64,000 bases of DNA from Bacteroidota bacterium (GTDB taxonomy: Bacteria > Bacteroidota > Bacteroidia > JACCXN01), in contig JACCXN010000010.1 in assembly GCA_013696965.1 (NCBI GenBank), positions 1-64,000 on the forward strand. Reading direction: 5' to 3'. A model generated the notes under the pieces. That model saw nothing but the letters and a program-made list of their open reading frames with translations, ran no database searches and was not told the DNA's origin. The position numbers and the translations under genes are program-made. Shown in pieces: positions 39,701 through 46,458 of this stretch; positions within the stretch are counted from its first letter, which is position 1, and the number at the start of each line of letters is the position of its first letter.

Positions 39701-39891
39701 CACTTATCAGGATTAGTGGTTCCACAACAATTATCATTTCTGATTACAGGTGGACTAACCCATAAACTATCCACACTACCGGTTAGGTTAGCAATAAATG
39801 TTGGTACGTTAGGTCCGCACTGTGCTTTTACACTATTAACTTGTAATAGATATAAAACCGCAAACAAAAGTATAATGTAGAGTTGTTTCAT
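30736..39891 (-). CDS. Giant SprB-repeat surface adhesin with PKD and type-B (CHU_C) C-terminus
   Basis: 3051 aa from the ATG at 39891 (MKQLYIILLF; the longer frame needs a TTG). Signal peptide ends VKAQ. Residues 27-230 are a unique Cys-rich region (about 13 Cys). Next comes one divergent repeat, a GGIWSGGAG domain, then about 29 tandem SprB-type repeats averaging 76 aa. Each has NVSC..GG..G.A near its start, GG(T)xPYxYxW in the middle, GTYTVTVTDxNGC near the end and ITQP between units. An Ig-like stretch, two PKD domains (WNLGDGTTS, WDFGDGSTS) and a CHU_C domain (NAFTPSSSG, FNRWGELIFET, YVWKIDARF) follow. SprB-type adhesins move on the surface in gliding motility or act in attachment; type IX export is predicted from CHU_C. 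Confidence 0.93.
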   Translation of the reverse strand: MKQLYIILLFAVLYLLQVNSVKAQCGPNVPTFIANLTGSVDSLWVSPPVIRNDNCCGTTNPDKCVRFIITLDPGSVGINFQILSGAVPPGALYYQINCGPLTQIGSPICLNGVGPHSLTFCKPGNNQNTYGITALPAPSSPSSIILNDGCNGSLSAAGFIASTVTWNSVSPGVSGAYNNYLSCTLGCLTTNVTAQPGYPPSITYQVCGLPLGGCITTPVCFNSTVTFNPTLFANIQPQNPTVCFGQAGTTITANGIGGSPPYNYIWNTGATSQSIFVGPGTYSVIVGDVSGCPPTSASITVTQFNSTILSNAGPDIIVCAQNPVATLNGSVQAASGGIWSGGAGVFNPGNTTLNASYTPTATEIANGSITLTLTTTGNGTCPAVSDQMVINLVNFQGSAVINASNVTCNGANNGTATANITGTTIPYSFSWNTIPVQNNQTATGLAPGTYTVTITDGNGCFKTENALITQPDTLTQTAVITNVSCFLGSNGNITVTPYGGTPPWTYSWSHNNSTSSSSGNVPIGTYSVTITDANGCTISPSYTITQPPVIVSTITSKDNVSCYNGADGWATVGVTGGTLPYSYVWTPYGGSAPTANGLVAGSYVITVTDNNGCQGIANVIITQPTDSLTAITTVTNVSCLNGNNGSVLVNVQGGTSPYSYQWSNGQTGSTITGLTAGTYSVTVLDNKGCSFVMFTTVTEPTELIAVEGVINNVSCFGGNDGSASVLVSGGTPGYTYSWAPSGGNSNIASGLQAGNYTVTVTDLNGCIDQSTSVVAEPLGPLTLISTQTNVSCFEGSNGTAQIVASGGTSPYTYNWSPSVSLSENASSLLAGIYTVGVTDDNGCEETIVITIIEPTQLILAITETNVSCNAGNDGSASVSPTGGTPGYSYSWLPYGGTGNIASVLYEGTFTVTVTDDNGCVETAIAEITQPVILEGEIISSNVLCKGGNTGNATLNLTGGTLPYSYLWSPGAQVGQTATGLIAGAYSVTGTDNLGCEVILNVSITEPDTLDLSIIVTDVNCFGESNGVVEAIVSGGTGTVSYSWSSGSTISTQSNLPSGTYTITVADQNNCMAFETVIVPEPDLLVVSINSTDVNCFNGSDGTATAVPIGGNGLYEYEWTPGGATSPTVTGLSQGTYSVTVTDYKGCTTSSSVVINEPVVPLTATINVTPVSCNGGSNGAAIVTPAGGTSPYSFTWNIPGTNAGISGVPAGVYTVTITDANGCVFIENAIITEPPVLDAIVGSISDVSCFGFNDGFASVSVMGGTSPYSYGWSSGGSASVENNLLAGNYTATVTDANSCGVVVNIIIGQPSAALSGGMSSTPATCFNGSNGSATVAPSGGTAPYNYQWVPGGGTTPTISNLTAGTYTVYITDENNCTFSNQIVVGQGIEIVLTISVTDATCNLNNGEASVSASGGIPGYTYLWTASGAITSSINNIGAGAYPVTITDAVGCTNQGTAILNNFAGPSAIIYETKNVTCYGGTDGYAIVGQIGGTPPYTYSWNTTPAQFDTIANGLSAGVYIVTVTDVNGCQGLATTNPEISQPAQYQIVTSKTNVSCNGGSNGTATVTASGSSPALGSSPYTYLWSPSGGTDSIATGLSAGTYTVTIADSNNCDTTVTILITQPTLMTATSSVTSHVLCFGGNGGSVTVVPDGGTPNYTYLWSPGGYTSASVTGLTEGTYTATVMDAKSCVVSSGTAIITQPASPLTATQSVTNVSCTGGFNGTATINPSGGTPGYSYLWSTNAITQTVSGLNANSYSVTVTDANGCTVNNIANISQPTQLNALIGNTSNVSCFGGNNGTASVLVSGGTTTYSYSWNTSPSVGSFASGLSAGSHTVTVTDANGCIQQATAVITQPSSGLTVSIGSQTNVACMLGNTGSASVIANGGTFPYSYFWSPSVSSGNSASNLAAGNYTVTVTDNNGCQAIQNISITQPTSLVFSSLTSTNVSCNGGINGSATAIPSGGTPGYTYSWSQGGSNFSISGLTSGTYTVIVKDANDCQISGSTTVTQPSALSASTTQQNVSCNNGSNGAATMNVLGGASGYTYLWSASAGGQTGQTAAGLPAGTHSVTATDANGCQIIRSVTITQPTQLIIATSNVNVICNGQANGTATVYSSGGVIPYSYSWSSGASSSTATNLAAGTYLITVTDANGCAVQTNVTITQPNTLTSTTSSVAVGCYGNANGSVSVVASGGNAGYNYFWNPSGQTTQTSAGLIAGTYQITITDSKGCQTINSATVIQPVSALAANITKNNVSCFNGNNGSATVNPSGGTSPYSYQWSNNSINQTATGLIAGNYSVIVTDANSCTYATNVTITQPTLLEANITNYENSYCQLGDGKAYAFVSGGTSPYIYNWSPSGGNGINAFNLTPNNYTFIVTDANGCQRNAQVTILNVPGFTSAISNSTDVSCFAGNDGTAIVNPQNGFAPYIYSWAPSGNTGITATGLSAGTHTVTITDSKGCQNTTSVVINQPQALNASITGSSQVNCFGGSNGMATVLANGGTPSYTYSWNSLPVQTTASATNLPAGTYEVTVMDNKGCTKTANTTITQPFQLNAAVVNATNVSCNGGSNGSASGQGTGGTPPYNYSWNNSPTQITQTATNLTVGTYTVTITDSKGCIALEQITITQPSVVVTIVSPDTSICKGSSAPIWASANGGGAGGYFYLWSHGLNISSSHTVNPQTNTTYTVTAYDNAGCPGNSTSVTVTVISLGPDDLIVEGTPLLCPGYEGLVYATVANADQSLLSYSWSPNASWVGSGSFVVIPMAPTMYTVTVTNSKCNVQVTESFAIDFKPVPDVKITTDGWNDCINHAVQFSDVSISSIDPVTSWEWNLGDGTTSTLQNPYHVYSVPGNYPVTLVATTSGGCSATSSGASNEVNAYGIPEAAFAVNPPVVFIPEKVIFDNKSINGSTYHWDFGDGSTSNQEFPKHAYSSAGIYTVILTTTSQHGCIDTTSFEIIATGNILVPNAFTPSSSGQSGGSYNPNSLDNSVFFPYSDGIENFHMMIFNRWGELIFETFDLKIGWDGYYRGQLCKQDVYVWKIDARFNDNRVFSKAGDVTLLR
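32029..38700 (-). repeat. Array of about 29 SprB-type repeat units inside the giant adhesin
   Basis: Protein-level tandem repeat of about 228-231 bases per unit. Units are clearly related but diverged in DNA. Almost all contain two Cys at fixed places (NVSC and NGC/NSC), suggesting one disulfide per repeat. Unit boundaries are marked by the residues (T/S)QP or EP. Confidence 0.85.
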
Positions 39892-40053
39892 AATTGACAA
39901 GTTTAATATTGGTAATTGATACGTGCTGAAAAAAAATAGGTTTAGGAATTTAACCTTTGTTTTTTAACAATTTTATTCAAATCAATGATTTCAGAAGCTT
40001 TCAATACTAAAATCTAAATTTAAAAACAAAAGGGAAAGTTATTAAAAGCTAAT

Positions 40054-41196
40054 TCATTTCTTTTTTTTATCGCGCTCTTTTTCTTTTTTATTGATTTTTT
40101 CTTTTGTTTGTGCCCTGAAAATTTCAAGTTCCATGTTTATTTCTTCTATATCATCAATGTTTTGAATCCTGCCGGAAGGTCCTTTTGAATAAAACTGATC
40201 AATTAATTTAATAACATGCTCTTCCTGCTCTTTCAAGCTTCGCTTATATTGTTCAATTTCCTCAGTAATACGGTCCTCCTTTTTCATTTTTACTTTAGGA
40301 GTTGGAGGCTTCGTAGTAAAACGGTATCCCAATAAAAATTCATGACCTAAACCCACGAAATTACTTACAGGACCAGTATTAATATCAAAGGAATAACCAA
40401 CACTCAGTTTTTCCAAAATTCGTACTCCAACATTCACTCCTGCTCCATAACTGCTTCGGTAAGATACGCCAAACCAACCTGTGTTTTTCCAATCGGCTGT
40501 TAGATTTACATCATATTGAACAGGTGCTCCCGGTATTAGCTTTGCCAAAGCAAGTGGTGTGACCGAAATTTCTTTTTCAGAATTAACAACAAAGTTATAT
40601 CCGGCAGAGGCTAAATAATGTCGTTTATATTGATAAAAGGAAACTTCACTAAATTCGGCTTTTGATTCTAAAATTTGGGGAACAGCTATTCCTAACTGAA
40701 ACTTATTAAGCTTTAATGTTAATCCAGTTACAGCATCAAAAACGCCACTTTGAGCATTCATACCCAATATCATTGGGTCTTCTGAATGACTAACAATCAC
40801 CTCATTAAAAAGTAATCTTGTATTAATGTAAACACCTGAAAAACCAAAGCTTAAAAATGAAACATCAGAAAATTTAACCTTATATGAAAAAGTAGCATTT
40901 ACATCCGTTCGCTTTGTAATCCCTCTTTTGTCATCCGAAACTAAGAGCCCAAAGCCTGCTTTCTCATTCATTATTGGCCCATCCAATGTAAGCAGGTTTA
41001 ATTTTGGAGCTCCTGGAATAGATGTCCACTGCGATTTATGAATTGCAAAAAGGTTTAATCCATTAATCCCAGCAGTTGAAGGATTATATAAATAAGGATT
41101 TCTAAAATAATGATTATAATGAGGTAACTGCTGACACTCACCAATCAAAGGAATAAGCAGAAATAAAGATAACAGTATGTAAACTAACCTTTTCAT
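40054..41196 (-). CDS. PorP/SprF-family protein (copy 2) with charged helical C-terminal tail
   Basis: 380 aa. Signal peptide 1-21, then the family pattern YNHYFRNPYLYNPSTAGING and HKSQWTSIPGAPKLNLLTLD, and a barrel ending in GLGHEFLLGYRF near residue 295. The remaining ~85 residues are unlike typical PorP: a Pro/Lys linker (KPPTPKVKMKKED), then Glu/Lys-rich likely coiled-coil (IEQYKRSLKEQEEHVIKL, and FRAQTKEKINKKEKERD ending in KKKK). The tail should lie in the periplasm. Overlaps the upstream CHU_C protein gene by 4 bases, so they are translated together and are the likely secretion pair. Confidence 0.9.
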   Translation of the reverse strand: MKRLVYILLSLFLLIPLIGECQQLPHYNHYFRNPYLYNPSTAGINGLNLFAIHKSQWTSIPGAPKLNLLTLDGPIMNEKAGFGLLVSDDKRGITKRTDVNATFSYKVKFSDVSFLSFGFSGVYINTRLLFNEVIVSHSEDPMILGMNAQSGVFDAVTGLTLKLNKFQLGIAVPQILESKAEFSEVSFYQYKRHYLASAGYNFVVNSEKEISVTPLALAKLIPGAPVQYDVNLTADWKNTGWFGVSYRSSYGAGVNVGVRILEKLSVGYSFDINTGPVSNFVGLGHEFLLGYRFTTKPPTPKVKMKKEDRITEEIEQYKRSLKEQEEHVIKLIDQFYSKGPSGRIQNIDDIEEINMELEIFRAQTKEKINKKEKERDKKKK

Positions 41197-43655
41197 AGTT
41201 TTCCTCCTAACAAAGTTAATGCACCTTTATATACTTTACTTTCGAATTTTACAATGTAATAATATGTACCATCAGGAAGTGTGGAACCATTAAAGGAACC
41301 ATTCCATGAATTATCATATTTTGAAGAATTGAATATTTCCATTCCTGAGGAATTGAATACAAAAACATCTGGTTGTAACCCTGCAGGTTCAATAATCCAA
41401 CTATCATTATAGCCATCTCCATTGGGAGTAACAAGGTTTGCAATTTTTAATTCCCCCTCCTTAACCGTAAATACTAGCGAATCAGAATCAGTGCATCCGT
41501 TATAATCAATTGCTGTGACTATGTATATTGTTGTTGTAAATGGGGAGGCCACAGGATTTGGTATAGTATTATTATTTAAATTGACATTAGGATACCAAGT
41601 ATAACTTAACCCTCCTGTTGCACTTAAATTAACTGACTCACCACGTTGAATTGAAACATCAACTCCTGCATTAACAGTACGAGTATGGAGGTCAATTATA
41701 ACATTACCCGAAGTATCCGCTGCGCATACTCCATTTTGCACAAATGCCCGATAAGAAGTTTTAGTGGATAAATTAACATAGATAATTTTGGGGGCATTTA
41801 AATTTGCCGAATTCAACCAACTTGCTCCCTCATCTATTGAATATTGCCAGGTTATTTGCGTGGCAGAAAAATTATTCAATTCCACAAGACCGCTATTATC
41901 GTTGGAACAAACCACTGCACTTCCATTTATATTTCCAGCAACCGAGATATTGTCTATGGAAATAATAGCTGGTGGAGAAAAGGCAGAAGGACAAATACCA
42001 TTTTGAACTTCAGCTCTAAAATAAGTTGGGGTAATTAAATTCGTAAAACCATGGCTGGTTGAGGTATTTGCAATATTTATCCATGTATTTCCATTATCAA
42101 TAGAACTTTGCCATTGAATAACACTGCCAACAAAATTCTCTAATTCAATGGTTCCGTTATTTTCAGAAATACAAACAGATGAAATTGCACTAACAATCCC
42201 TGGGTTTGTTATGGAATCTACTGTAATTTGAGCTATTTGAGAATATTCAGCATTACAAGTTCCATTTTGAACTATAGCTCTGTAAAGGGTAGACTGATTA
42301 AGATTGGAGTACAAATAAAAGGCATCTGTATTTGGAATATTTGTCCAGGTTGTTCCATTATTAGTGGATTCTTCCCAATATAATACATTCCCTATATGCG
42401 CTGAAAGTACCAGAGTTCCACTGTTTAAATCAGCACAAACTATATTGCTGCCTGATATTACACCTCCTTCTGAAGGATTATCGGTATTAATTATGGAAAT
42501 GGAAGAATAGGCTGAGGGATTACAGCTTAAAACAGAAGCCCTGTACCAGGTTTCCATTATCAAGTTGTTAAAATTCATTGAGTTTGTTGTGTTTGCAACT
42601 ATAATCCAATTATTCCCTTGATCTTCTGAATATTCCCAGTGGGTAATATTACCAGTATAACCTGTTAATTGAATTGAACCATTATTTAATCCTCCGCAAA
42701 CTGCAAAATCTCCGCTGGTTGAACCTCCTGAAGAAGCTGGCAATACTGTAATGGTTGCATTTGAAGAGTATTCAAATAAACATACTCCACTTTTCACTAA
42801 AACCCTAAAAATGGTAGTCTGTGTTAGATTGTTATAAGCCAGTGTTGGACTATTATTAACAATTGGAAACCAATTCAATCCTGAATCTTCAGAATATTCC
42901 CATTGCTTTATTTCCCCTGTAAAACCGGATAAAACAAGATTTCCATTATTGCTTGTAATGCAAACTATGTCTGAACCAGAAACTGAACCTCCTACAGTTG
43001 GAGTATCAACATAAATTGAAAATTCATTGGAGAAAACATCCATACAGCTCGCATTCTTAACATGAACACGGTAAAGCCTGGTCGAAACAAGATTAGTGAA
43101 ATTTAAAACAGTAGTTGTATTGCTAATTGGTAACCAATTAGCCCCTAAATCATCGGAAAATTCCCAATTTAGCACATTACCTGTATGTCCTGATAAATTT
43201 AATGTTCCCCCATTATTATTTCCACAAACTGAATCAGGACCAATTATACTACCACCAACTGAAACAGCATCTGAATTTATAGTCTTACTAAAACTATCAT
43301 TTGAAGGATTTACATCACTTGTAAAGCTTGTAAAGGCTTGAATTAAATAACTACCACTTGCTGAAAGATCTGCTGTGGTAGAAAATGTATAACTATAAGT
43401 AGAGCCTGATGAAAAAATCCCCGGAGCTATTATTAATGTTTCAGTCACAACAACACCCCCGTTTATCCTGTAGGAAACATCAAAATTTGTATTTAGAGAA
43501 ATGCCGAAATTAAAAATCTGCACAGTAACGGATTGATTACTACTTAAAGCACAACCAGTTACAGGCGATGATATATTAATTACACCCACATCCTGGCCTA
43601 TCAATTTTAAAATTGAAAAAGCAAAAACGAATGTTATTGTGTAAAATATTTTCAA
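41193..43655 (-). CDS. Repeat-containing surface protein with CHU_C (type-B) C-terminus
   Basis: 820 aa. Signal peptide 1-20, then a CARDB-like domain (about 25-125, VGVINISSPVTGCALSSN, ISLNTNFDVSYRINGG). Six ~88-aa repeats follow (about 129-656). Each has I-x-G-S-x-x-V-C, G-x-(L/V)-L-x-x-(F/H)-x-G-x-(V/I), W-E-Y-S-(E)-D-x-G-x-N-W, (F/Y)-x-N-L-x-x-x-(T)-x-(Y/F)-R-(A/V) and a second Cys. A further Ig-like domain (about 660-735) and CHU_C finish it: NLVTPNGDGYND, FNSSGMEIFNS, LPDGTYYYIVKF. It is an export substrate of the type IX system, co-encoded with PorP copy 2. Confidence 0.9.
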   Translation of the reverse strand: MKIFYTITFVFAFSILKLIGQDVGVINISSPVTGCALSSNQSVTVQIFNFGISLNTNFDVSYRINGGVVVTETLIIAPGIFSSGSTYSYTFSTTADLSASGSYLIQAFTSFTSDVNPSNDSFSKTINSDAVSVGGSIIGPDSVCGNNNGGTLNLSGHTGNVLNWEFSDDLGANWLPISNTTTVLNFTNLVSTRLYRVHVKNASCMDVFSNEFSIYVDTPTVGGSVSGSDIVCITSNNGNLVLSGFTGEIKQWEYSEDSGLNWFPIVNNSPTLAYNNLTQTTIFRVLVKSGVCLFEYSSNATITVLPASSGGSTSGDFAVCGGLNNGSIQLTGYTGNITHWEYSEDQGNNWIIVANTTNSMNFNNLIMETWYRASVLSCNPSAYSSISIINTDNPSEGGVISGSNIVCADLNSGTLVLSAHIGNVLYWEESTNNGTTWTNIPNTDAFYLYSNLNQSTLYRAIVQNGTCNAEYSQIAQITVDSITNPGIVSAISSVCISENNGTIELENFVGSVIQWQSSIDNGNTWINIANTSTSHGFTNLITPTYFRAEVQNGICPSAFSPPAIISIDNISVAGNINGSAVVCSNDNSGLVELNNFSATQITWQYSIDEGASWLNSANLNAPKIIYVNLSTKTSYRAFVQNGVCAADTSGNVIIDLHTRTVNAGVDVSIQRGESVNLSATGGLSYTWYPNVNLNNNTIPNPVASPFTTTIYIVTAIDYNGCTDSDSLVFTVKEGELKIANLVTPNGDGYNDSWIIEPAGLQPDVFVFNSSGMEIFNSSKYDNSWNGSFNGSTLPDGTYYYIVKFESKVYKGALTLLGGKL
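41688..43271 (-). repeat. Six tandem ~88-residue Ig-like repeats
   Basis: Six units of about 264 bases within the 820-aa CHU_C protein. Each has a VC near the start and one Cys near the end, with a central W-(E/Q)-x-S motif. Units are diverged at the DNA level. Confidence 0.8.
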
Positions 43656-43768
43656 AATGGCAGATTTATAATTGCTAAAAATAACTATTCTTGCTTAAAT
43701 AAAGGTGATTTAAACAGTTTTTAATTATTTTTACGCATAATAATTATTAAAGTTAAGGTAATTGTAAA

Positions 43769-44191
43769 ATGGCTAGAATAAAAATTGAAATGCCCCAGTA
43801 TTTTTTGTTTTCAACAGAAATTAAAATAAGGATAAATGATATAAATTATGGAGGTCATTTAGGAAACGATGCCTTGCTTTCTATAATTCATGAGGCAAGA
43901 ATACAGTTTTTAAATAATTTCGGATATAGTGAAATTGAAATTGAAGGCGCCTCTTTAATCATGGCAGATTCTGCCATAATTTACAAATCTGAGGGCTTTT
44001 ACGGTGAAGTATTACTTATTCAAATACATGCAGCTGATTTTGGCACTTGCGGATTTGATTTTTACTACAACATAATAAACAAGGTGAGTGGAAAACAAGT
44101 AGCAACAGCCAAAACAGGCATGGTGTTTTTTGAGTATACTACAAGAAAAATAAAAGAAGTACCTGAAAAATTTAAAAACCTGTTCTCATGA
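43769..44191 (+). CDS. Acyl-CoA thioesterase, hot-dog fold (YbgC/FadM-like)
   Basis: 140 aa. The region IRINDINYGGHLGNDALLSIIHEARIQF holds the family pattern: an Asp and Gly-Gly-His-x-Gly/Asn-Asp arrangement where the 4-hydroxybenzoyl-CoA thioesterase family has D-x-x-G-H-x-N. Acts on acyl-CoAs in the cytoplasm; substrate unknown. It overlaps the DUF4440 gene by 4 bases. Confidence 0.82.
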   Translation: MARIKIEMPQYFLFSTEIKIRINDINYGGHLGNDALLSIIHEARIQFLNNFGYSEIEIEGASLIMADSAIIYKSEGFYGEVLLIQIHAADFGTCGFDFYYNIINKVSGKQVATAKTGMVFFEYTTRKIKEVPEKFKNLFS

Positions 44192-44607
44192 AAAAACTCA
44201 TCTTGCTTTTGCTTTTTGTAATCCCCTTAATTTGCTTTGGTCAAAAAAGTGATCAAATGGAAATTGAACTTTTACTTAACAAACAAAAAAATGACTGGAA
44301 TAAAGGAGACCTCGAAGATTACATGAAAGGTTATTGGAAATCAGATAGTTTAAAGTTTATCGGGAAAAATGGAATAACTTATGGATGGGAGGAAACGCTT
44401 AAAAGGTATCAAAAAAGCTATCCTAATAAATCAGCAATGGGTAATCTTGATTTTGACATCATTTCCATGAAACCCATGGAAGAATCTTATTTTCTTGTAA
44501 CTGGTAAATGGACTATTACCGGGAACTCAAGCGCATCAGGATATTTTTCTTTAGTATTAAAAAAGTTAAATAATCAGTGGATAATAATTTATGACCATTC
44601 GAGCTAA
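44188..44607 (+). CDS. DUF4440/SnoaL-like (NTF2-fold) secreted protein
   Basis: 139 aa. Signal peptide at residues 1-18 (MKKLILLLLFVIPLICFGQ). The mature part has the DUF4440 pattern: EIELLLNKQKNDWNKGDLED, SLKFIGKNGITYGWEETLK, YFLVTGKWTI, FSLVLKKLNNQWIIIYDHSS. NTF2-fold proteins bind small ligands or have hidden enzyme activity; no catalytic residues can be named. ATG overlaps the end of the thioesterase gene (ATGA), so the pair is translationally coupled. Confidence 0.85.
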   Translation: MKKLILLLLFVIPLICFGQKSDQMEIELLLNKQKNDWNKGDLEDYMKGYWKSDSLKFIGKNGITYGWEETLKRYQKSYPNKSAMGNLDFDIISMKPMEESYFLVTGKWTITGNSSASGYFSLVLKKLNNQWIIIYDHSS

Positions 44608-44749
44608 GATATTTGATTTTTCAATTTAAACCTATCAATCCATTTTAGAAAGCACAATAAATCATCTACACTATTTTTTTACAATTGTTTCTATTAAAGG
44701 ATTACAGTGGATTAAAATAAAATTTCATCAGGCATAAGAGCAAAAAAAC

Positions 44750-44781
44750 TTGCAATTGTAATTTGAATTTACTTACATTTG
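44750..44781 (+). promoter_or_regulatory. Strong-looking promoter of the PKD lipoprotein gene
   Basis: TTG at 44750-44752, a 21-base spacer, then TACATTTG at 44774-44781, a full match to the Bacteroidota -7 box TAnnTTTG. Predicted 5' leader about 20 bases. Confidence 0.7.
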
Positions 44782-44810
44782 CATACTAAACCTTAAAAAA
44801 AAATAAATTT

Positions 44811-45812
44811 ATGAAAACAAATTTTATGAAATCAGCCGCTCTTTTGGGATTTGGCGCATTATTGATTACATCTTCTTGTAAAAAAGAAGTAGCTCCAGGC
44901 TTTACTTCTAGTGCTTCTGAAGTTGCAATTGGTGAAGCAGTATCTTTTACTGATAATGAAGAAGAAAGAAAAAATTCTTCTTTCATGTGGGATTTTGGTG
45001 ATGGAAACCAATCGTGGGACAGAAATCCAAGTCATATTTATAGTAAAGCAGGTGCATATACTGTATCTCAGACTATTTCTTTAGATAAAAATGCTGAAAA
45101 AGGCAAGAGTTTAAAAGCAAGTTCAAGTACTGTAATTACAGTAACCGGGCCAACTGCTAATTTTTCAACTACAAAAACAAGTTTTGCAAAAGGTGAACCA
45201 ATTGTATTTACAAACACAACTACTTTTAGTGATAAAGGTTATGCTGTTTCATACAGCTGGAATTACACAAGTACTAGTGGAGCTTCAGGTTATTTAGGTT
45301 CTACAAAAACAATTGCAGAAACTTTTACTGATGCTGGTGTTTATACAGTAACTCTTAGAGCTACTCAAGGAAACACAGAAAGCTTCAAATCAGTTGATTT
45401 GGCTATAGGTGGTGGAACTCCAGAGGCTTCTACAAAAGCTTTATTAGTAGGTAAATGGAACTATACTTCTGATGTAGTTGTAACTTCTGGTTCTACAGGT
45501 GCTGGAGGATGTGCTGCAAACGGAACTTATACTAATGCTAATATCCCAACAACTGCTGAATTTAAATACAATGGAGATGTTGTTGAGTTTTTCCCTACAG
45601 GAAACCAAACTACAGGAAATACTTCATCTTGGATGTTATCTTCTGATGGTAAATTAATGACTTACAGTGGAACTGCTACAGGTGGATCTGGTTATTACAA
45701 TGTTAAAACTATATCTGCTACATCTTTAGTTTTAGAAAAAATCATTATTGATCCAGTAAGTGTTACTTGTGGAACTGTAAAAAGAGTTTATACAATTACT
45801 TTTACTAAATAA
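44811..45812 (+). CDS. PKD-domain lipoprotein with lipocalin-like C-terminus
   Basis: 333 aa. Lipoprotein signal ending in LLITSSC (Cys23), followed by KKE. PKD domain 1 at about 35-110 (SFMWDFGDGNQSWDRNPSHI), a second PKD-like domain at about 115-200 (SYSWNYTSTSG, AGVYTVTLRATQG), then a lipocalin-like C-terminus from about 210 (LLVGKWNYTSDVV ... LVLEKIII, KRVYTITFTK). It has its own promoter and a strong terminator, so it is a single-gene transcription unit. Probably outer-membrane anchored; ligand unknown. Confidence 0.85.
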   Translation: MKTNFMKSAALLGFGALLITSSCKKEVAPGFTSSASEVAIGEAVSFTDNEEERKNSSFMWDFGDGNQSWDRNPSHIYSKAGAYTVSQTISLDKNAEKGKSLKASSSTVITVTGPTANFSTTKTSFAKGEPIVFTNTTTFSDKGYAVSYSWNYTSTSGASGYLGSTKTIAETFTDAGVYTVTLRATQGNTESFKSVDLAIGGGTPEASTKALLVGKWNYTSDVVVTSGSTGAGGCAANGTYTNANIPTTAEFKYNGDVVEFFPTGNQTTGNTSSWMLSSDGKLMTYSGTATGGSGYYNVKTISATSLVLEKIIIDPVSVTCGTVKRVYTITFTK

Positions 45813-45828
45813 TTGATAAATTTAATTT

Positions 45829-45861
45829 AAAAAAGGCTGCCTTAAGGCGGCCTTTTTTTTT
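45829..45861. terminator. Bidirectional rho-independent terminator
   Basis: A6-GGCTGCC (45829-45841), loop TTAA, GGCGGCC-T9 (45846-45861). The stem has one G-U pair. It sits between the convergent PKD lipoprotein and acidic-protein genes and serves both. Confidence 0.9.
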
Positions 45862-45868
45862 GTGTTTT

Positions 45869-46294
45869 TTACTCTTCCTCTGAATAATCATTAGCTCCAT
45901 ATCCTAATCCTGCCTTATCCTCATTTGTTACCCGCATATTTTCAAGTAATTCATCATTATCCGGCTCCGAGGAGGATTCAGGAGGTGCGGATAAAGTAGG
46001 ATCATATCGGTTTTTCCTTAAAGTTTCTGGCAGGTCACCGGTATCCTCTGACTCATCACCTAAATCCCCATCCTTTGGTGAAAAAAAAGACCCATAAGTG
46101 ATTTTTTCACCCTCATCCTCTTCGACTTCTATAGCATCGAATTCTCCAAACAATTCATCTTCTAATTCTTCTTCAAATTCCTCAAGGTCTTTTTCTTCCC
46201 TTACTTGATCATCTTCCCTTGTTATTTCTGGCCTTTCGCGCTTTCGAACAGGCTTTATGGACTTTTTTGTGGCTATTTGCTTTTTTATTTTCAT
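45869..46294 (-). CDS. Small acidic hypothetical protein
   Basis: 141 aa with no signal peptide or membrane segment. Residues 1-28 are very basic (MKIKKQIATKKSIKPVRKRE); from about 29 on it is strongly acidic (EEKDLEEFEEELEDELFGEF), ending YSEEE. The charge split and low complexity suggest a disordered protein; no family recognised. Its start codon lies at the edge of a repeated element in the upstream intergenic DNA, and it ends at the bidirectional terminator. Reality is supported by the terminator and the length, not by homology. Confidence 0.6.
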   Translation of the reverse strand: MKIKKQIATKKSIKPVRKRERPEITREDDQVREEKDLEEFEEELEDELFGEFDAIEVEEDEGEKITYGSFFSPKDGDLGDESEDTGDLPETLRKNRYDPTLSAPPESSSEPDNDELLENMRVTNEDKAGLGYGANDYSEEE

Positions 46295-46331
46295 ATGTAT
46301 ATAATTTGTTTTTAACTGTCATATGGTATAA

Positions 46332-46383
46332 CCATGTTATATTCATTAGTGTTTGTGAACGGTTCGTGCATGGCTATTTCATA
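46332..46383. repeat. 52-base repeat element, copy 1
   Basis: 50 of 52 bases match copy 2 at 46479-46530 (differences at the T/C of TTAGTGTTT and the T/A after CATGGC). Ends are CCATG and CATGG in inverse orientation; the inside has GAACGGTTC, a short palindrome. It is preceded by a 5-bp hairpin ATGGT-ATA-ACCAT. TTTCATATGTATATAATTT follows it and also occurs at the start of the acidic gene (46289-46307), so the repeated unit is wider than 52 bases. Confidence 0.85.
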
Positions 46384-46458
46384 TGTATATAATTTATTTG
46401 TTTTTAATTTTTCCTTTAAGGAACTCAAGAATGCTAAAGCATTTGTTTTTTAAATGTC

